The translations under genes were made by a program, and so were the position numbers. The notes beneath the pieces are model-generated. The model searched no databases. It had not been told where the DNA came from and saw only the letters and a list, made by a program, of their open reading frames with translations. From Evansella vedderi (GTDB lineage: Bacteria; Bacillota; Bacilli; Bacillales; Salisediminibacteriaceae): 64,000 bases of DNA. The stretch covers positions 1 to 64,000 of the forward strand of contig NZ_JAUSUG010000007.1 in assembly GCF_030813435.1 (NCBI RefSeq), in the 5' to 3' direction. The first letter of the stretch is position 1. Each line of letters begins with the position of its first letter. Positions 17,644 to 26,889 of the stretch are shown piece by piece.

Positions 17644-18237
17644 ATGAACGAAAGAAAGGCTGGTATCAAATACAGGCGGGTTCGTCCGTTAGATGGTCGA
17701 TTACTGGTTGGTTATTCGGTGAATGACTGGAAGGCTGTGAAAGGTCGAAAAGTATCCATATATCCAAGGTTTAAGGAAACAGAATTGTTTGTTTCAACCA
17801 TAAAAGCAGCAGTGGATACGATGTTTCCTGATGCCAGAAAAGGACGTGTAGATCACTATATAATTGAATCCTTACAAACGGTTTATCGAAGAGAACTTTC
17901 CGTCTATGAAGAAGGTGTGAGAAGGCTGAATCAGCTGGCGAATAGTATGTACAGCAAAGCTTTCCATCAGCTTGGTGAAAAAGGCCGTACTCGGATCCTT
18001 GAGAAGCTTGAAGAAACGGAGTTTTTTTATACATTAAGGCAGCATACAATGGAGGGGATGTTCGCAGATCCCAAATATGGTGGGAACAGAAATATGGTTG
18101 GCTGGAGATTGATCGGATTTCCAGGTGCACAATTTCACCCAATTACCCATACAAGCCGTGGATGGAAAACTCCAGGTTCCGTTAGCTTGAAAGGGGAGAG
18201 AGTTCGAGATGGGAACAATAATTTATTCAGAAGATAG
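17644..18237 (+). CDS. gluconate 2-dehydrogenase subunit 3 family protein
   Basis: A 197-residue small subunit of a GMC-type membrane dehydrogenase. The family core is FVSTIKAAVDTMFPDARKG with the C-terminal GWRLIGFPGAQFHP. Unlike many homologues it has no twin-arginine signal, which argues for a cytosolic complex. The GMC gene starts 29 nt before its stop, so the two are coupled. AAGGAGG precedes the ATG. Confidence 0.82.
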   Translation: MNERKAGIKYRRVRPLDGRLLVGYSVNDWKAVKGRKVSIYPRFKETELFVSTIKAAVDTMFPDARKGRVDHYIIESLQTVYRRELSVYEEGVRRLNQLANSMYSKAFHQLGEKGRTRILEKLEETEFFYTLRQHTMEGMFADPKYGGNRNMVGWRLIGFPGAQFHPITHTSRGWKTPGSVSLKGERVRDGNNNLFRR

Positions 18238-19903
18238 CAATTTTGATGCTGATGTGGTTATTGTTGGTTGTGGATGTGCAGGAGGTATTTTATCAAGGGA
18301 ATTATCAGATGCCGGTCTCCATGTTATTGCCTTAGAAAGGGGACCTAATATTACATCAGAAGAATATTCAATGGATGAATTGAAATTTCCCATAAGAAAT
18401 AAAGTTTTATGGGGGCCACAAGATGAACCACGGTATACATGGCGCCCTAATGCAGAAACGGAGGCGGAAAGAGTCGTTACGGGTTGGAGCGGCTGGGGTC
18501 CAGGTGGAGACCATCTCCATTGGGGAGCACAGTCTTGGAGATTCCAACCTGCCACATTTAAGGCTAAAACAGTCTTTGGTCAAGTGGAAAATGGTGCAAT
18601 GATTGATTGGCCTATCACCTATGAGGATTTGGAGCCTTATTATCAACGGTTTGAAGAACGAATTGGAATAAGCGGGGATCATACAAAGGATCCTAACCAC
18701 CCGCCTCGATCTGGGTCTTATCCTATGCCGCCAACGGTACCTGGATTTGCAACACGACATTTTGTGAAAGCAGCAGAAGCATTGGGCTACAAGCCATTCC
18801 CTGTTCCTGGGGCTATTAATTCCATTGATTATGATGGCCGATTTGCTTGTGGCTATTGTGGTTTTTGCCAAGGCTTTGGTTGTACAGTGGAGGCAAAAGG
18901 AGATGTTGGATTAACGGAAATTCGAAAAGCACGCATAAACCCTAACTTTGAGCTCCGTACAAAGTGCCGAGTATTTGAGGTTACTGTAGATGACAATGGA
19001 AATGCAAAGGGTGTTAAGTATTTGGATGAAAATAAACAGGTTGTTCATGTCACAGGTAAGATGGTTATTATCGCTGCAAATTACTTAGAATCTACTCATT
19101 TAATGCTCATATCCAAATCACCACAATTTCCTAACGGTATTGCAAATAATCACGGTCAGGTTGGTCGGTACTTTCATATGCGAGACATTACCCAATTGAT
19201 CGGTTTGTTTAAAGAGCCAATGAATGCCTTTATCGGTCCTACACCAAGATGGGCTGTCAATCATTTTGCTGATGATAATTTTTCTCCTAAAGAGTATGGA
19301 GAAGATTTTGTAATGGGGGGAAATATTACAGGTGCTGACCCTTATGGCCTTGCCGGTCAGCCTATAGAATTTTCCGAAGCACCGACACCAGTCGGGGTAC
19401 CTAATTGGGGGCCAGCGTATCGTGATTTTATATCTAAGGCCTTTACACATCATTATACAACTCGTATATACATGACCGAACCACCTCAAAAGGATAAATT
19501 TATTGATCTAGACCCGGAGGTAATAGATTCAGATGGAATACCAGTACCAAGGGTGACTTTTGATTGGCATCCGCAAACAACGAAACAGCATGCCTTTTTA
19601 AGGAAAAGGGCCTATGAGATTTTGGAAGAAGCGGGAGCTGAGAAAATCTGGGGAGGCGAGCTTGGGGAACCGTGGATTCTTAACAGCCATTCTGGTGGAA
19701 GTACTCGAATGGGAAATAATCCAGATGAATCTGTAGTAAACCGCTATTGCCAAACCCATGAAGTCTCTAATCTCTTTGTTGTAGGCAGTTCATGTTTTCC
19801 AACCATTGGGGCCTACAACCCGGCAGAAACAGTTGGAGCATTAGCTTATTGGGTTGCAGAATTCATTAAGAAAGAAGTTGGAAAGGGAGAGGTAAAGGCG
19901 TAG
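18209..19903 (+). CDS. GMC-family FAD oxidoreductase, large subunit, with a cysteine cluster
   Basis: A 564-residue flavoprotein. The dinucleotide-binding loop is VVIVGCGCAGGILSREL near residues 13-30 followed by ALERGP; the C-terminal GMC signature contains NSHSGGSTRMG and SCFPTIGAYNPAETVGALAY. Cysteines 214, 217, 220 and 225 form C-x2-C-x2-C-x4-C (CGYCGFCQGFGC), which could bind an iron-sulfur cluster as in bacterial FAD-glucose dehydrogenase. It probably oxidises a sugar or sugar acid. The multi-haem cytochrome c subunit usually found with such enzymes is absent here. Confidence 0.85.
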   Translation: MGTIIYSEDSNFDADVVIVGCGCAGGILSRELSDAGLHVIALERGPNITSEEYSMDELKFPIRNKVLWGPQDEPRYTWRPNAETEAERVVTGWSGWGPGGDHLHWGAQSWRFQPATFKAKTVFGQVENGAMIDWPITYEDLEPYYQRFEERIGISGDHTKDPNHPPRSGSYPMPPTVPGFATRHFVKAAEALGYKPFPVPGAINSIDYDGRFACGYCGFCQGFGCTVEAKGDVGLTEIRKARINPNFELRTKCRVFEVTVDDNGNAKGVKYLDENKQVVHVTGKMVIIAANYLESTHLMLISKSPQFPNGIANNHGQVGRYFHMRDITQLIGLFKEPMNAFIGPTPRWAVNHFADDNFSPKEYGEDFVMGGNITGADPYGLAGQPIEFSEAPTPVGVPNWGPAYRDFISKAFTHHYTTRIYMTEPPQKDKFIDLDPEVIDSDGIPVPRVTFDWHPQTTKQHAFLRKRAYEILEEAGAEKIWGGELGEPWILNSHSGGSTRMGNNPDESVVNRYCQTHEVSNLFVVGSSCFPTIGAYNPAETVGALAYWVAEFIKKEVGKGEVKA

Positions 19904-19952
19904 AGTGAATATTTCCATTACATTAAAGGATGGATAGGGGGGTAATTATAAA

Positions 19953-19995
19953 AAAATACCTTCCATCCATTGAACTGGTGGATGGAAGGTATTTT
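19953..19995. terminator. bidirectional terminator
   Basis: AAAATACCTTCCATCCA pairs with TGGATGGAAGGTATTTT around a short loop, between the convergent GMC and HAD genes; A and T runs on both sides suit both directions. Confidence 0.8.
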
Positions 19996-20015
19996 AAATA
20001 GTGGCGATACCTCCC

Positions 20016-20834
20016 CTAATAACTTGTTTCCTTAAGGATAAATTCCTCCACAACTGCAGCTACTCCCTCATTAACATTGGAATCTGTAACAAAGTCAGCT
20101 TTTGCCTTTATGTCGTCTGGTGCATTTCCCATGGCAACCCCTAAGCCTGCTAGCTCAATCATTTCCAGGTCATTATAGCTGTCACCAATAGCAATTACTT
20201 CCTCCCGTTTAAGTCCAAGCTTCTTGATAAGCATCTCTAAGCTAGAACCTTTTGTCACTCCATGTTCGATAAATTCTAGAAAATATGGCTTAGAGCGAAA
20301 AATGCTTAGTTGGTCCTCCAGTTCTTCTTTTAATTTCTTTTCTACTTCCACGAGTTTTTCTGGTCTCTCGCTCATTAATACCTTAACTACAGGTTCTTGT
20401 ACAGCTTTCACTAGACTTTTGACCTCATCTATTGGTAAACCAGTAAGTTCACTTTCGATACTGGTGTAAGGGTTGTTTTTTTCCGTAATAATGGTATCTC
20501 CAATATACGTATGTAAATGAACCTCTTCCCTTAGACTTAGTTCGTAGAGCATATGAACGGTCTCAGGGTTTAATTTACTACTAAACAATTCCTCACCAGT
20601 TTTGCAATTAATAATCTTTGCACCGTTAAAGGCCAATATATAACTCCCATAGTTGTGGAGCTGAAGATCAGTTGCATAGGCTGTCATACCTTGTGTAGGC
20701 CTCCCAGAAGCTAACACAACCTTTACGCCTACCTCTTGTGCTTTCATCAGCGCCCTCTGTGTGTGATCTCCAATTGTATGGTTATCAAGGAGTAATGTAT
20801 CATCCATATCTAAAACAATTAATTTATAAGTCAA
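20016..20834 (-). CDS. Cof-type HAD-superfamily phosphatase
   Basis: A 272-residue cytosolic phosphatase. Motif I is VLDMDDTLL with the nucleophile Asp at about residue 9, motif II is ASGRP, and motifs III/IV are KGSSLEMLIKKLG and IGDSYNDLEMIELAGLGVAM. The IIB cap between motifs II and III places it with YidA/Cof sugar-phosphate phosphatases. The substrate is not predictable. It stands alone. Confidence 0.87.
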   Translation of the reverse strand: MTYKLIVLDMDDTLLLDNHTIGDHTQRALMKAQEVGVKVVLASGRPTQGMTAYATDLQLHNYGSYILAFNGAKIINCKTGEELFSSKLNPETVHMLYELSLREEVHLHTYIGDTIITEKNNPYTSIESELTGLPIDEVKSLVKAVQEPVVKVLMSERPEKLVEVEKKLKEELEDQLSIFRSKPYFLEFIEHGVTKGSSLEMLIKKLGLKREEVIAIGDSYNDLEMIELAGLGVAMGNAPDDIKAKADFVTDSNVNEGVAAVVEEFILKETSY

Positions 20835-21058
20835 AACAAAAACTTCCTTTCTAATAAGTATACGTCCAATTTACTATAAACCCCATCACTTGTAAAAAAA
20901 GAAGCATGGGGTAATCCCCTTGTACTTATTTATCACTGAATTCCTACTATGTTGGCAAATTTATACTTGCTTATTGAATGACAAGGAGTTACTAATACTA
21001 TTAATAATTAGTTTTATGCTATCATTTGAATAAATAAAGTGATTTATAAGAGGAGACG

Positions 21059-21955
21059 ATGATGGAAAAGGGTTGGATTATCTATAACGGCAATTTAACA
21101 ACAGAGAAATTTATGTATCAAATAAATTGGTTGGAACAAGCGGGAAGGGATGCTGGTTTTGAAATAGTATCCATTAAAAACAATGAACTAATCGTTACCA
21201 TTGAGGATGGGAAATCAGTAATAAAAGGGCCTTATGGAAAGGAGATACCAGACTTTGTTTTTTTCTGGGACAAGGATTTATCCCTGGCAAGGCACTTGGA
21301 AAAAGTCGGGTTGAGACTGTTTAACAGTTCAAGAACGATTGAAATTTGTGATGATAAGTCCCTAACTAGTCAGATACTAGCAGATCATAATATAAGGATG
21401 CCAAAGACAGTCATTGCCCCAATGGTTTATTCGGAGATATGTGATTTTTCAATGTATAAGTATATTGTGGATGAGTTAGGTTTTCCTTTAGTAATAAAAG
21501 AGGCATATGGATCCTTTGGGGAACAAGTTTATTTAGTGCACAATGAAGTTGAATTAATAGAAAAAATCAAAGCTTTGAAAAATAAGAAATATATTATTCA
21601 AGAATTTATTCAATCTAGCTACGGAAGAGATATACGATTAAATGTGGTTGGAAATAAAGTTGTGGCAGCTATGCAGAGGAAATCAGAATCGGATTTCCGT
21701 GCCAATATTACGGCAGGAGGGAAGACATATGAGTATGAACCTTCGGAGGAGGAAAAGAAACTGGCAGTTCGCTGTTCCCAATTAGTTGGAGCCGATTTCT
21801 CAGGTGTAGACCTTTTGTTTGGAGAAGATGGGAAGCCGGTTTTATGTGAAATCAATTCCAATTCCCATTTTAAAACTATTTATGACTGTACAGGGATAGA
21901 TGTGGCAGAATATATGATGCGATATATTAAAGAGGAATTATCAAAGGGGGAATAG
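21059..21955 (+). CDS. RimK-type ATP-grasp ligase
   Basis: A 298-residue ATP-dependent carboxylate-amine ligase. The ATP-grasp core shows VIKEAYGSFGEQVYLV, YIIQEFIQSSYGRDIRLNVV and the Mg-binding end FGEDGKPVLCEINSNSHF. This is the RimK/LysX layout, so glutamate or another amino acid is probably ligated to a protein or small molecule. No obvious carrier-protein gene is adjacent. AGAGGAGACG precedes the two ATGs. Confidence 0.8.
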   Translation: MMEKGWIIYNGNLTTEKFMYQINWLEQAGRDAGFEIVSIKNNELIVTIEDGKSVIKGPYGKEIPDFVFFWDKDLSLARHLEKVGLRLFNSSRTIEICDDKSLTSQILADHNIRMPKTVIAPMVYSEICDFSMYKYIVDELGFPLVIKEAYGSFGEQVYLVHNEVELIEKIKALKNKKYIIQEFIQSSYGRDIRLNVVGNKVVAAMQRKSESDFRANITAGGKTYEYEPSEEEKKLAVRCSQLVGADFSGVDLLFGEDGKPVLCEINSNSHFKTIYDCTGIDVAEYMMRYIKEELSKGE

Positions 21956-21962
21956 TCTGGGG

Positions 21963-21995
21963 GGAGCATACCTTACAAAGGTATGCTCCTTATTG
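21963..21995 (+). terminator. rho-independent terminator
   Basis: GGAGCATACCTT pairs perfectly with AAGGTATGCTCC around ACA and is followed by TTATTGATTT, directly after the ATP-grasp gene. Confidence 0.8.
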
Positions 21996-22381
21996 ATTTA
22001 AAGTACTAAAGAGTATATCACAAATAAATTATAAAGGGAAAAAATTTTTAAAAAACAATTATTTTAAAAGGGAAGAAAGTAATGATACTGTCGTTTAAAT
22101 AAAACTAATGTACTAGAAAGATTTTGTTGTATTATGGGATATAGTAATATTTTTTACTTAATTTTCTTAATATTCGTATAACTAGGTATTGAAAATTATG
22201 AAAGAATATAAAAATATCGTCGAAATAATAGGTATAAAGGTCAGAGGATATTTAATCTCAAAGGTCTAATTATCTAATTGTTCCAATTTTTTGTAACTTT
22301 TCTGTGCAATCAGGAGGTGAGAATTCTAGTATAGAAGGTTACTAGTCTAAAAAAAAAGAATAGAGAGGATGTTGTTTTAGA
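21996..22381. other. AT-rich upstream region of the protease gene
   Basis: Nearly 390 nt without a supported gene. It should hold the vpr-like promoter, but no single -35/-10 pair stands out. A GGAGGTGAGAATT at about 22313-22325 looks like a ribosome binding site without a following start codon. Confidence 0.4.
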
Positions 22382-24814
22382 ATGTACAAAAAGCCTTCAA
22401 GATTATTTATTTTATGTATGGCAATAGCACTCGTTTTATCTACTTTTAGTATGGGGGCACTAGCTGGTGGAACTCAGCAAGCAAGAGAATTACCAGTAGC
22501 TGAACTCTTTGGAGATATTGATGTATCCTCATCAGCACCAACAACAGTTATTGTTGAGTTACAAGAAGAGTCTATTGTAGAGGCAAAGCATAAAGGGAAA
22601 AGACAAACATCCGCAAACTTAAAAAAGGAAAGAAGTAAGGTAATTTCTGATTTACAAGGAAAAGTTAGTGAAGCTAAAATAAATCGAGAGTATGATTATG
22701 TATTCTCTGGATTTTCCGTGGAATTGCCAGCAAACGAAATTCCAAAACTATTAACAGTACCAGGAGTAAAAGCAGTATATCCGAACGTAGAGTATACAGT
22801 GGATACAATTTCAGCCGAGGAAATATCCGCGGAAGCTTTTAGTCCTGCAATGATGGATAGCGCTCCATTTATTGGTTCTGATTTAGCATGGGAAGCAGGT
22901 TTCACAGGTGAAGGTGTAACGGTGGCCATCATCGATACTGGTACTGATTATACTCACCCTGATTTAAAACATGCTTTTGGAGATTACAAAGGTTGGGACT
23001 TTGTTGATAATAACGATGCCCCACAAGAAACACCTCCAGGTGACCCGCGGGGGGGATCTACTAACCATGGTACTCACGTAGCTGGAACAGTAGCAGCAAA
23101 TGGGCAAATCAAAGGAGTGGCTCCAGATGCGACTCTATTAGCTTACCGTGTACTTGGACCAGGCGGTAGCGGTACAACAGAAAATGTTGTTGCTGGTATT
23201 GAAAGGGCAGTTCAAGACGGTGCGGACATCATGAACTTATCCTTAGGTAATACACTAAACAACCCAGACTGGGCTACTTCAATTGCTCTTGATTGGGCAA
23301 TGGCTGAAGGTGTTGTGGCTGTAACATCTAATGGAAACAGTGGTCCAAACAATTGGACAGTTGGATCTCCAGGAACTTCTCGAGAAGCTATTTCTGTAGG
23401 GGCAACAAGACTTCCTTACAATGTTTATACAAGTGAAATTTTTACTTCTGAAGGTGTAGAATACCCATCTGCAAAAGTAATGGGCTTCCCAAGTGAAGAG
23501 GAATTACTTGCTTTAAACGGAGAAGAATTTGAGTTTGTATATGTCGGATTGGGATATCCTCAAGATTTTGAAGGTAAAGATTTAGAAGGAAAAATTGCTT
23601 TAATTAGTCGTGGAGAATTTGCTTTTGTTGATAAAGCGACAAATGCCAAAAATGCTGGTGCAGTTGGTGCTATCATTTTTAACAACGTAGCTGGTGAGCA
23701 CCCAGACGTACCTGGAATGGCAGTTCCTACAATTAAAACAACTTTAGCAGATGGACAAAAATTACTTGCTGAATTGGAAGCAGGAAATAACACAGTATCT
23801 TTTAATATCCAATTTGCTTATGAAGTAGGGGAAACTGTGGCAGACTTCTCGTCTCGTGGACCAGTTACTTTAACTTGGATGATAAAACCAGATGTATCTG
23901 CGCCTGGTGTTAATATTACTAGTACAATCCCAACGCATAATCCAGCTAACCCGCATGGTTATGGGGCATTTCAAGGTACAAGTATGGCTGCTCCACACGT
24001 AGCAGGTGCTGCTGCATTATTATTGCAGGCAAATCCTTCATGGGATGTAGATGAGGTTAAAGCAGCATTAATGAATACTGCGGAAGACATGATCAATCCT
24101 GCAACTGGGGAATCTTATCCTCATAATACGCAAGGTGCAGGGAGTATTCGTGTAAATGATGCAATAAATACTAAAACATTAGTTACTCCAGGAAGTCATT
24201 CTTTTGGTACATTTTTAAAGGATGATGATACTGAAGTTAAAAGACAAAGCTTTTCGATAAAGAACCTTTCTGATAAAAGACAACGCTACAGCTTTGATGT
24301 AGATTTTGCTGGGAATCCAGAAGGTATTAAAGTGATGACAAGTAACAATATTAATGTTCAAGCAGGTCGAATTCAACAAGTGAATTTCAACGTACAAGTA
24401 GATACTTCTAAACTAGAACCTGGTTACTATGAGGGGACTATTAAAGTAAGTGATGGTACACAAACAATTGAAGTTCCTACTATTTTATTTGTAGGAGAGC
24501 CTGATTATCCTCGGATAACTGGTGCATACTTTGGTGCTGAAGGGGATGGAACTTATTTTGTAGGTTCCTATTTGCCAGGTGGAGCAGAAGTCCTTGAATA
24601 TGACTTCTATCAGTTTAATTCATCAAGTGGTACTATCGGTGCATTTTTAGGTACAATTGGGACATTCAGTGATGTACCTGCTCCAATTCATGAATTTAAT
24701 TGGAATGGAGAAATTAATGGTCAACAACTTCCAAACGGACAGTATGTTTTAGCAGTGTATGTTGAAAAAGGTGGGGTAACAGAATATAGAGCATATTTAG
24801 TTACGAAAAACTGA
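22382..24814 (+). CDS. vpr: secreted subtilisin-family serine protease, Vpr type
   Basis: An 810-residue exported protease close in length to B. subtilis Vpr (806). Order: signal peptide (about 1-28, ALAGG), inhibitor I9 propeptide (about 50-145), S8 catalytic domain with Asp in VAIIDTGTDYTHPDL, His in NHGTHVAGTVA and Ser in GTSMAAPHVAGAAALL. A PA insertion (about 370-480, KDLEGKIALISRGEFAF) precedes the serine, and an Ig/FlgD-like tail (NGQYVLAVYVEKGG) closes it. Vpr degrades extracellular protein and in B. subtilis also helps mature secreted signalling peptides. A hairpin terminator follows. Confidence 0.9.
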   Translation: MYKKPSRLFILCMAIALVLSTFSMGALAGGTQQARELPVAELFGDIDVSSSAPTTVIVELQEESIVEAKHKGKRQTSANLKKERSKVISDLQGKVSEAKINREYDYVFSGFSVELPANEIPKLLTVPGVKAVYPNVEYTVDTISAEEISAEAFSPAMMDSAPFIGSDLAWEAGFTGEGVTVAIIDTGTDYTHPDLKHAFGDYKGWDFVDNNDAPQETPPGDPRGGSTNHGTHVAGTVAANGQIKGVAPDATLLAYRVLGPGGSGTTENVVAGIERAVQDGADIMNLSLGNTLNNPDWATSIALDWAMAEGVVAVTSNGNSGPNNWTVGSPGTSREAISVGATRLPYNVYTSEIFTSEGVEYPSAKVMGFPSEEELLALNGEEFEFVYVGLGYPQDFEGKDLEGKIALISRGEFAFVDKATNAKNAGAVGAIIFNNVAGEHPDVPGMAVPTIKTTLADGQKLLAELEAGNNTVSFNIQFAYEVGETVADFSSRGPVTLTWMIKPDVSAPGVNITSTIPTHNPANPHGYGAFQGTSMAAPHVAGAAALLLQANPSWDVDEVKAALMNTAEDMINPATGESYPHNTQGAGSIRVNDAINTKTLVTPGSHSFGTFLKDDDTEVKRQSFSIKNLSDKRQRYSFDVDFAGNPEGIKVMTSNNINVQAGRIQQVNFNVQVDTSKLEPGYYEGTIKVSDGTQTIEVPTILFVGEPDYPRITGAYFGAEGDGTYFVGSYLPGGAEVLEYDFYQFNSSSGTIGAFLGTIGTFSDVPAPIHEFNWNGEINGQQLPNGQYVLAVYVEKGGVTEYRAYLVTKN

Positions 24815-24829
24815 GTTAGTTAAAAATTT

Positions 24830-24860
24830 CAGCATGGCCAAGTGGCCATGCTGTTTTCTT
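24830..24860 (+). terminator. rho-independent terminator of the protease gene
   Basis: CAGCATGGCCA and TGGCCATGCTG form a perfect 11-bp stem with an AG loop, then TTTTCTTT. Confidence 0.85.
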
Positions 24861-24990
24861 TAAAATTCATACATAAACCAATCTTCTTCATTAGGAAACA
24901 CAATAACAGCTATTTCAGGTACAAACTTACCGTCCCACTGTTCATCTTTATTGATATAGATTTCAAAACAAATGTAAAATAAAAAGGATT
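24860..24990 (-). pseudogene. probable gene remnant, C-terminal fragment
   Basis: The minus strand reads EIYINKDEQWDGKFVPEIAV then IVFPNEEDWFMYEF and a stop, which has the composition of real coding sequence. Further upstream the frame stays open but becomes low quality (FSYNRRKSFLFYICF), with no ribosome binding site or start. I take it as the 3' remnant of a lost gene. Family unknown. Confidence 0.35.
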
Positions 24991-25098
24991 TCCGCCTATT
25001 GTAGGAGAAGATTATTATTATAACATTCTGAATACAGACATCTAGATAAAACCGATCAGTTAAAAAGTAAAAGTCGACTTTTTTAGGGGGACAAATTG

Positions 25099-26577
25099 GT
25101 GAGGCTGGATGAAAGAACGGTTAACTTATTTGATAAGAAAATGGAGGAGCTCCAGAAGCTTTTCCCCAGTGCCTTTTCTAACGGGAAAGTTAATTTAGAG
25201 ATTTTAAGGGAGTTATTAGGCGATAGAGTAGATTCATATCCCGGGCGGTATGAATTAAATTGGCCTGGGAAAGGAGAAGCAAGGAGACTAGCTGAAGTCT
25301 CTAGTACCTTTAAGTTTCACTATGTTGAAGAGTTAAGCTTAGGTAAGGGAAATTCTGATCATTTATATATTGAAGGTGATAACCTTGAGGCATTAAAGCT
25401 TCTCCAAAAAGAATATTTTAACAAAATCAAAATGATATATATAGACCCTCCCTATAATACAGGTCAGGATTTCATCTATAAGGATAATTTTAGAAGTAAT
25501 AGGAATAGGTTTATGAAACTAACGAACCAACTTTTACGTAAAGAAGCTGGTTCTTGGGGGCGATATCATTCTGATTGGCTCAACTTTATTTATCCCCGGA
25601 TAAAGGTTGCTAGAGATCTTCTGAAGGAGGATGGAGTTCTTTTTGTGTCTATTGATGATCATGAATTCGCAAACTTGAAGTTAATATTAGATGAATTATT
25701 TGGTGAAGATAACTTTGTGGGAAATATTGTTAGGGCAACAGGGACAACAACGGGTCAGGACAGTGGAGGATTGGGCAGCTCCTTCGATTATTTATTAATG
25801 TATAGAAAATCGGATAGATTTCATGTCGGGGGCATTCCTTTATCCAAAAAAGATGCCGCTAGATTTAAGTTAAAGGATAATCGTGGGAAGTTTTCTATTT
25901 TACAGTTAAGGAAAACAGGGAACGATGATAAGCGGGAAGACAGGCCCAACATGTATTATCCAGTAACAGCACCAAATGGCGATTTAGTTTATCCGTTAGG
26001 GCCAGGTGGCTATGAAAGCCGCTGGAGAATGGGGAGGGAGAAGTATCTTGAGTTGGAGAAGGATGACTTTATTTATTGGAAAAAAGTGAAGGATAAGGGC
26101 TGGATTCCTTATGTGAAGTATTACTTAGACGGACGAACGAAACGGCCTTCTACTTTATGGGACGACATAGATGGAAATAAAAAAGCATCCCTTGAGGTAA
26201 AAAAACTACTAGGAGAAAAAATTTTTGATTTTCCTAAACCGGTACAACTAATAAAACGTTGTATTCAAATTGCTAATGCAGGGGAAGAGGATATTATTTT
26301 AGATTTCTTTTCCGGTTCAGGGACGACTGCACAAGCCGTGTTAGAATTAAATGTGGCTGAAGATGTTCACCGAAAATTTATTATGGTCCAGCTTCCAGAG
26401 AAAATCGAGGAAGATACTTCAGCATATAGAAAGGGTTACAAAACAATTTGTGATATTGGAAGAAAACGGATTACCATGGCTGCCAAAAGAATTGCAGTAA
26501 AAATTCAGGACTCGGACCGTTATGATCTAGGGTTTAAAACATTTAAATTGGAAAGGAATATATCCACCCTTAAATAA
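25099..26577 (+). CDS. orphan type III-like (beta class) DNA methyltransferase
   Basis: A 492-residue N6-adenine or N4-cytosine methyltransferase. Motif IV is D116-P-P-Y119 (MIYIDPPYNTGQDF) and the SAM-binding motif I, D402-F-F-S-G-S-G-T-T, comes late, which is the beta-class order of type III Mod subunits. The central part (about 200-370) would be the target-recognition region and is shorter than in most Mod proteins. No Res helicase-nuclease gene is adjacent, so it may be a solitary epigenetic methylase. GTG is preferred to the adjacent TTG because GGGGG then lies 8 nt away. A PC4-like gene follows. Confidence 0.82.
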   Translation: MRLDERTVNLFDKKMEELQKLFPSAFSNGKVNLEILRELLGDRVDSYPGRYELNWPGKGEARRLAEVSSTFKFHYVEELSLGKGNSDHLYIEGDNLEALKLLQKEYFNKIKMIYIDPPYNTGQDFIYKDNFRSNRNRFMKLTNQLLRKEAGSWGRYHSDWLNFIYPRIKVARDLLKEDGVLFVSIDDHEFANLKLILDELFGEDNFVGNIVRATGTTTGQDSGGLGSSFDYLLMYRKSDRFHVGGIPLSKKDAARFKLKDNRGKFSILQLRKTGNDDKREDRPNMYYPVTAPNGDLVYPLGPGGYESRWRMGREKYLELEKDDFIYWKKVKDKGWIPYVKYYLDGRTKRPSTLWDDIDGNKKASLEVKKLLGEKIFDFPKPVQLIKRCIQIANAGEEDIILDFFSGSGTTAQAVLELNVAEDVHRKFIMVQLPEKIEEDTSAYRKGYKTICDIGRKRITMAAKRIAVKIQDSDRYDLGFKTFKLERNISTLK

Positions 26578-26607
26578 GCAGATAAAATAGAAATGGAGGC
26601 AGGACCT

Positions 26608-26832
26608 ATGTCCAAAATAAAATACGAGGTTGTAGAAAATATAGGAGTTGTTTCCCAGGGTTCGAAAGATTGGAAAAAGGAATTAAATTTAGTAAGTTGG
26701 AATGAAAGACCACCGAAATACGATTTAAGAGATTGGTCTCCAGATTATGAAAAGATGGGGAAGGGCGTTACCTTATCAAATGAGGAATTAAAGGAACTAC
26801 GTAACATTTTAAACAAATTGGATTTAGACTAA
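26608..26832 (+). CDS. PC4/YdbC-type single-stranded DNA-binding protein
   Basis: A 74-residue protein, MSKIKYEVVENIGVVSQGSK at the start, continuing WKKELNLVSWNERPPKYDLRD. The pattern of a short beta-sheet followed by a helix is that of the bacterial PC4/YdbC family, which binds single-stranded DNA as a dimer. GGAGGC before this ATG rules out an ATG five codons upstream. It lies 30 nt after the DNA methyltransferase and is probably co-transcribed. Confidence 0.75.
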   Translation: MSKIKYEVVENIGVVSQGSKDWKKELNLVSWNERPPKYDLRDWSPDYEKMGKGVTLSNEELKELRNILNKLDLD

Positions 26833-26836
26833 TAGG

Positions 26837-26881
26837 GGGGGATATCCTGAAAGGTTAAAAATATACCTTTGGGATATCCCC
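26837..26881. terminator. bidirectional hairpin terminator, variant member
   Basis: GGGGATATCCTGAAAGG pairs with CCTTTGGGATATCCCC around an AT-rich loop. The layout (G-rich arm, AAAGG base of the loop) is like the TGACTCAAAAGG family, but the stem core is GATATCC. Confidence 0.75.
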
Positions 26882-26889
26882 TTTCTATA

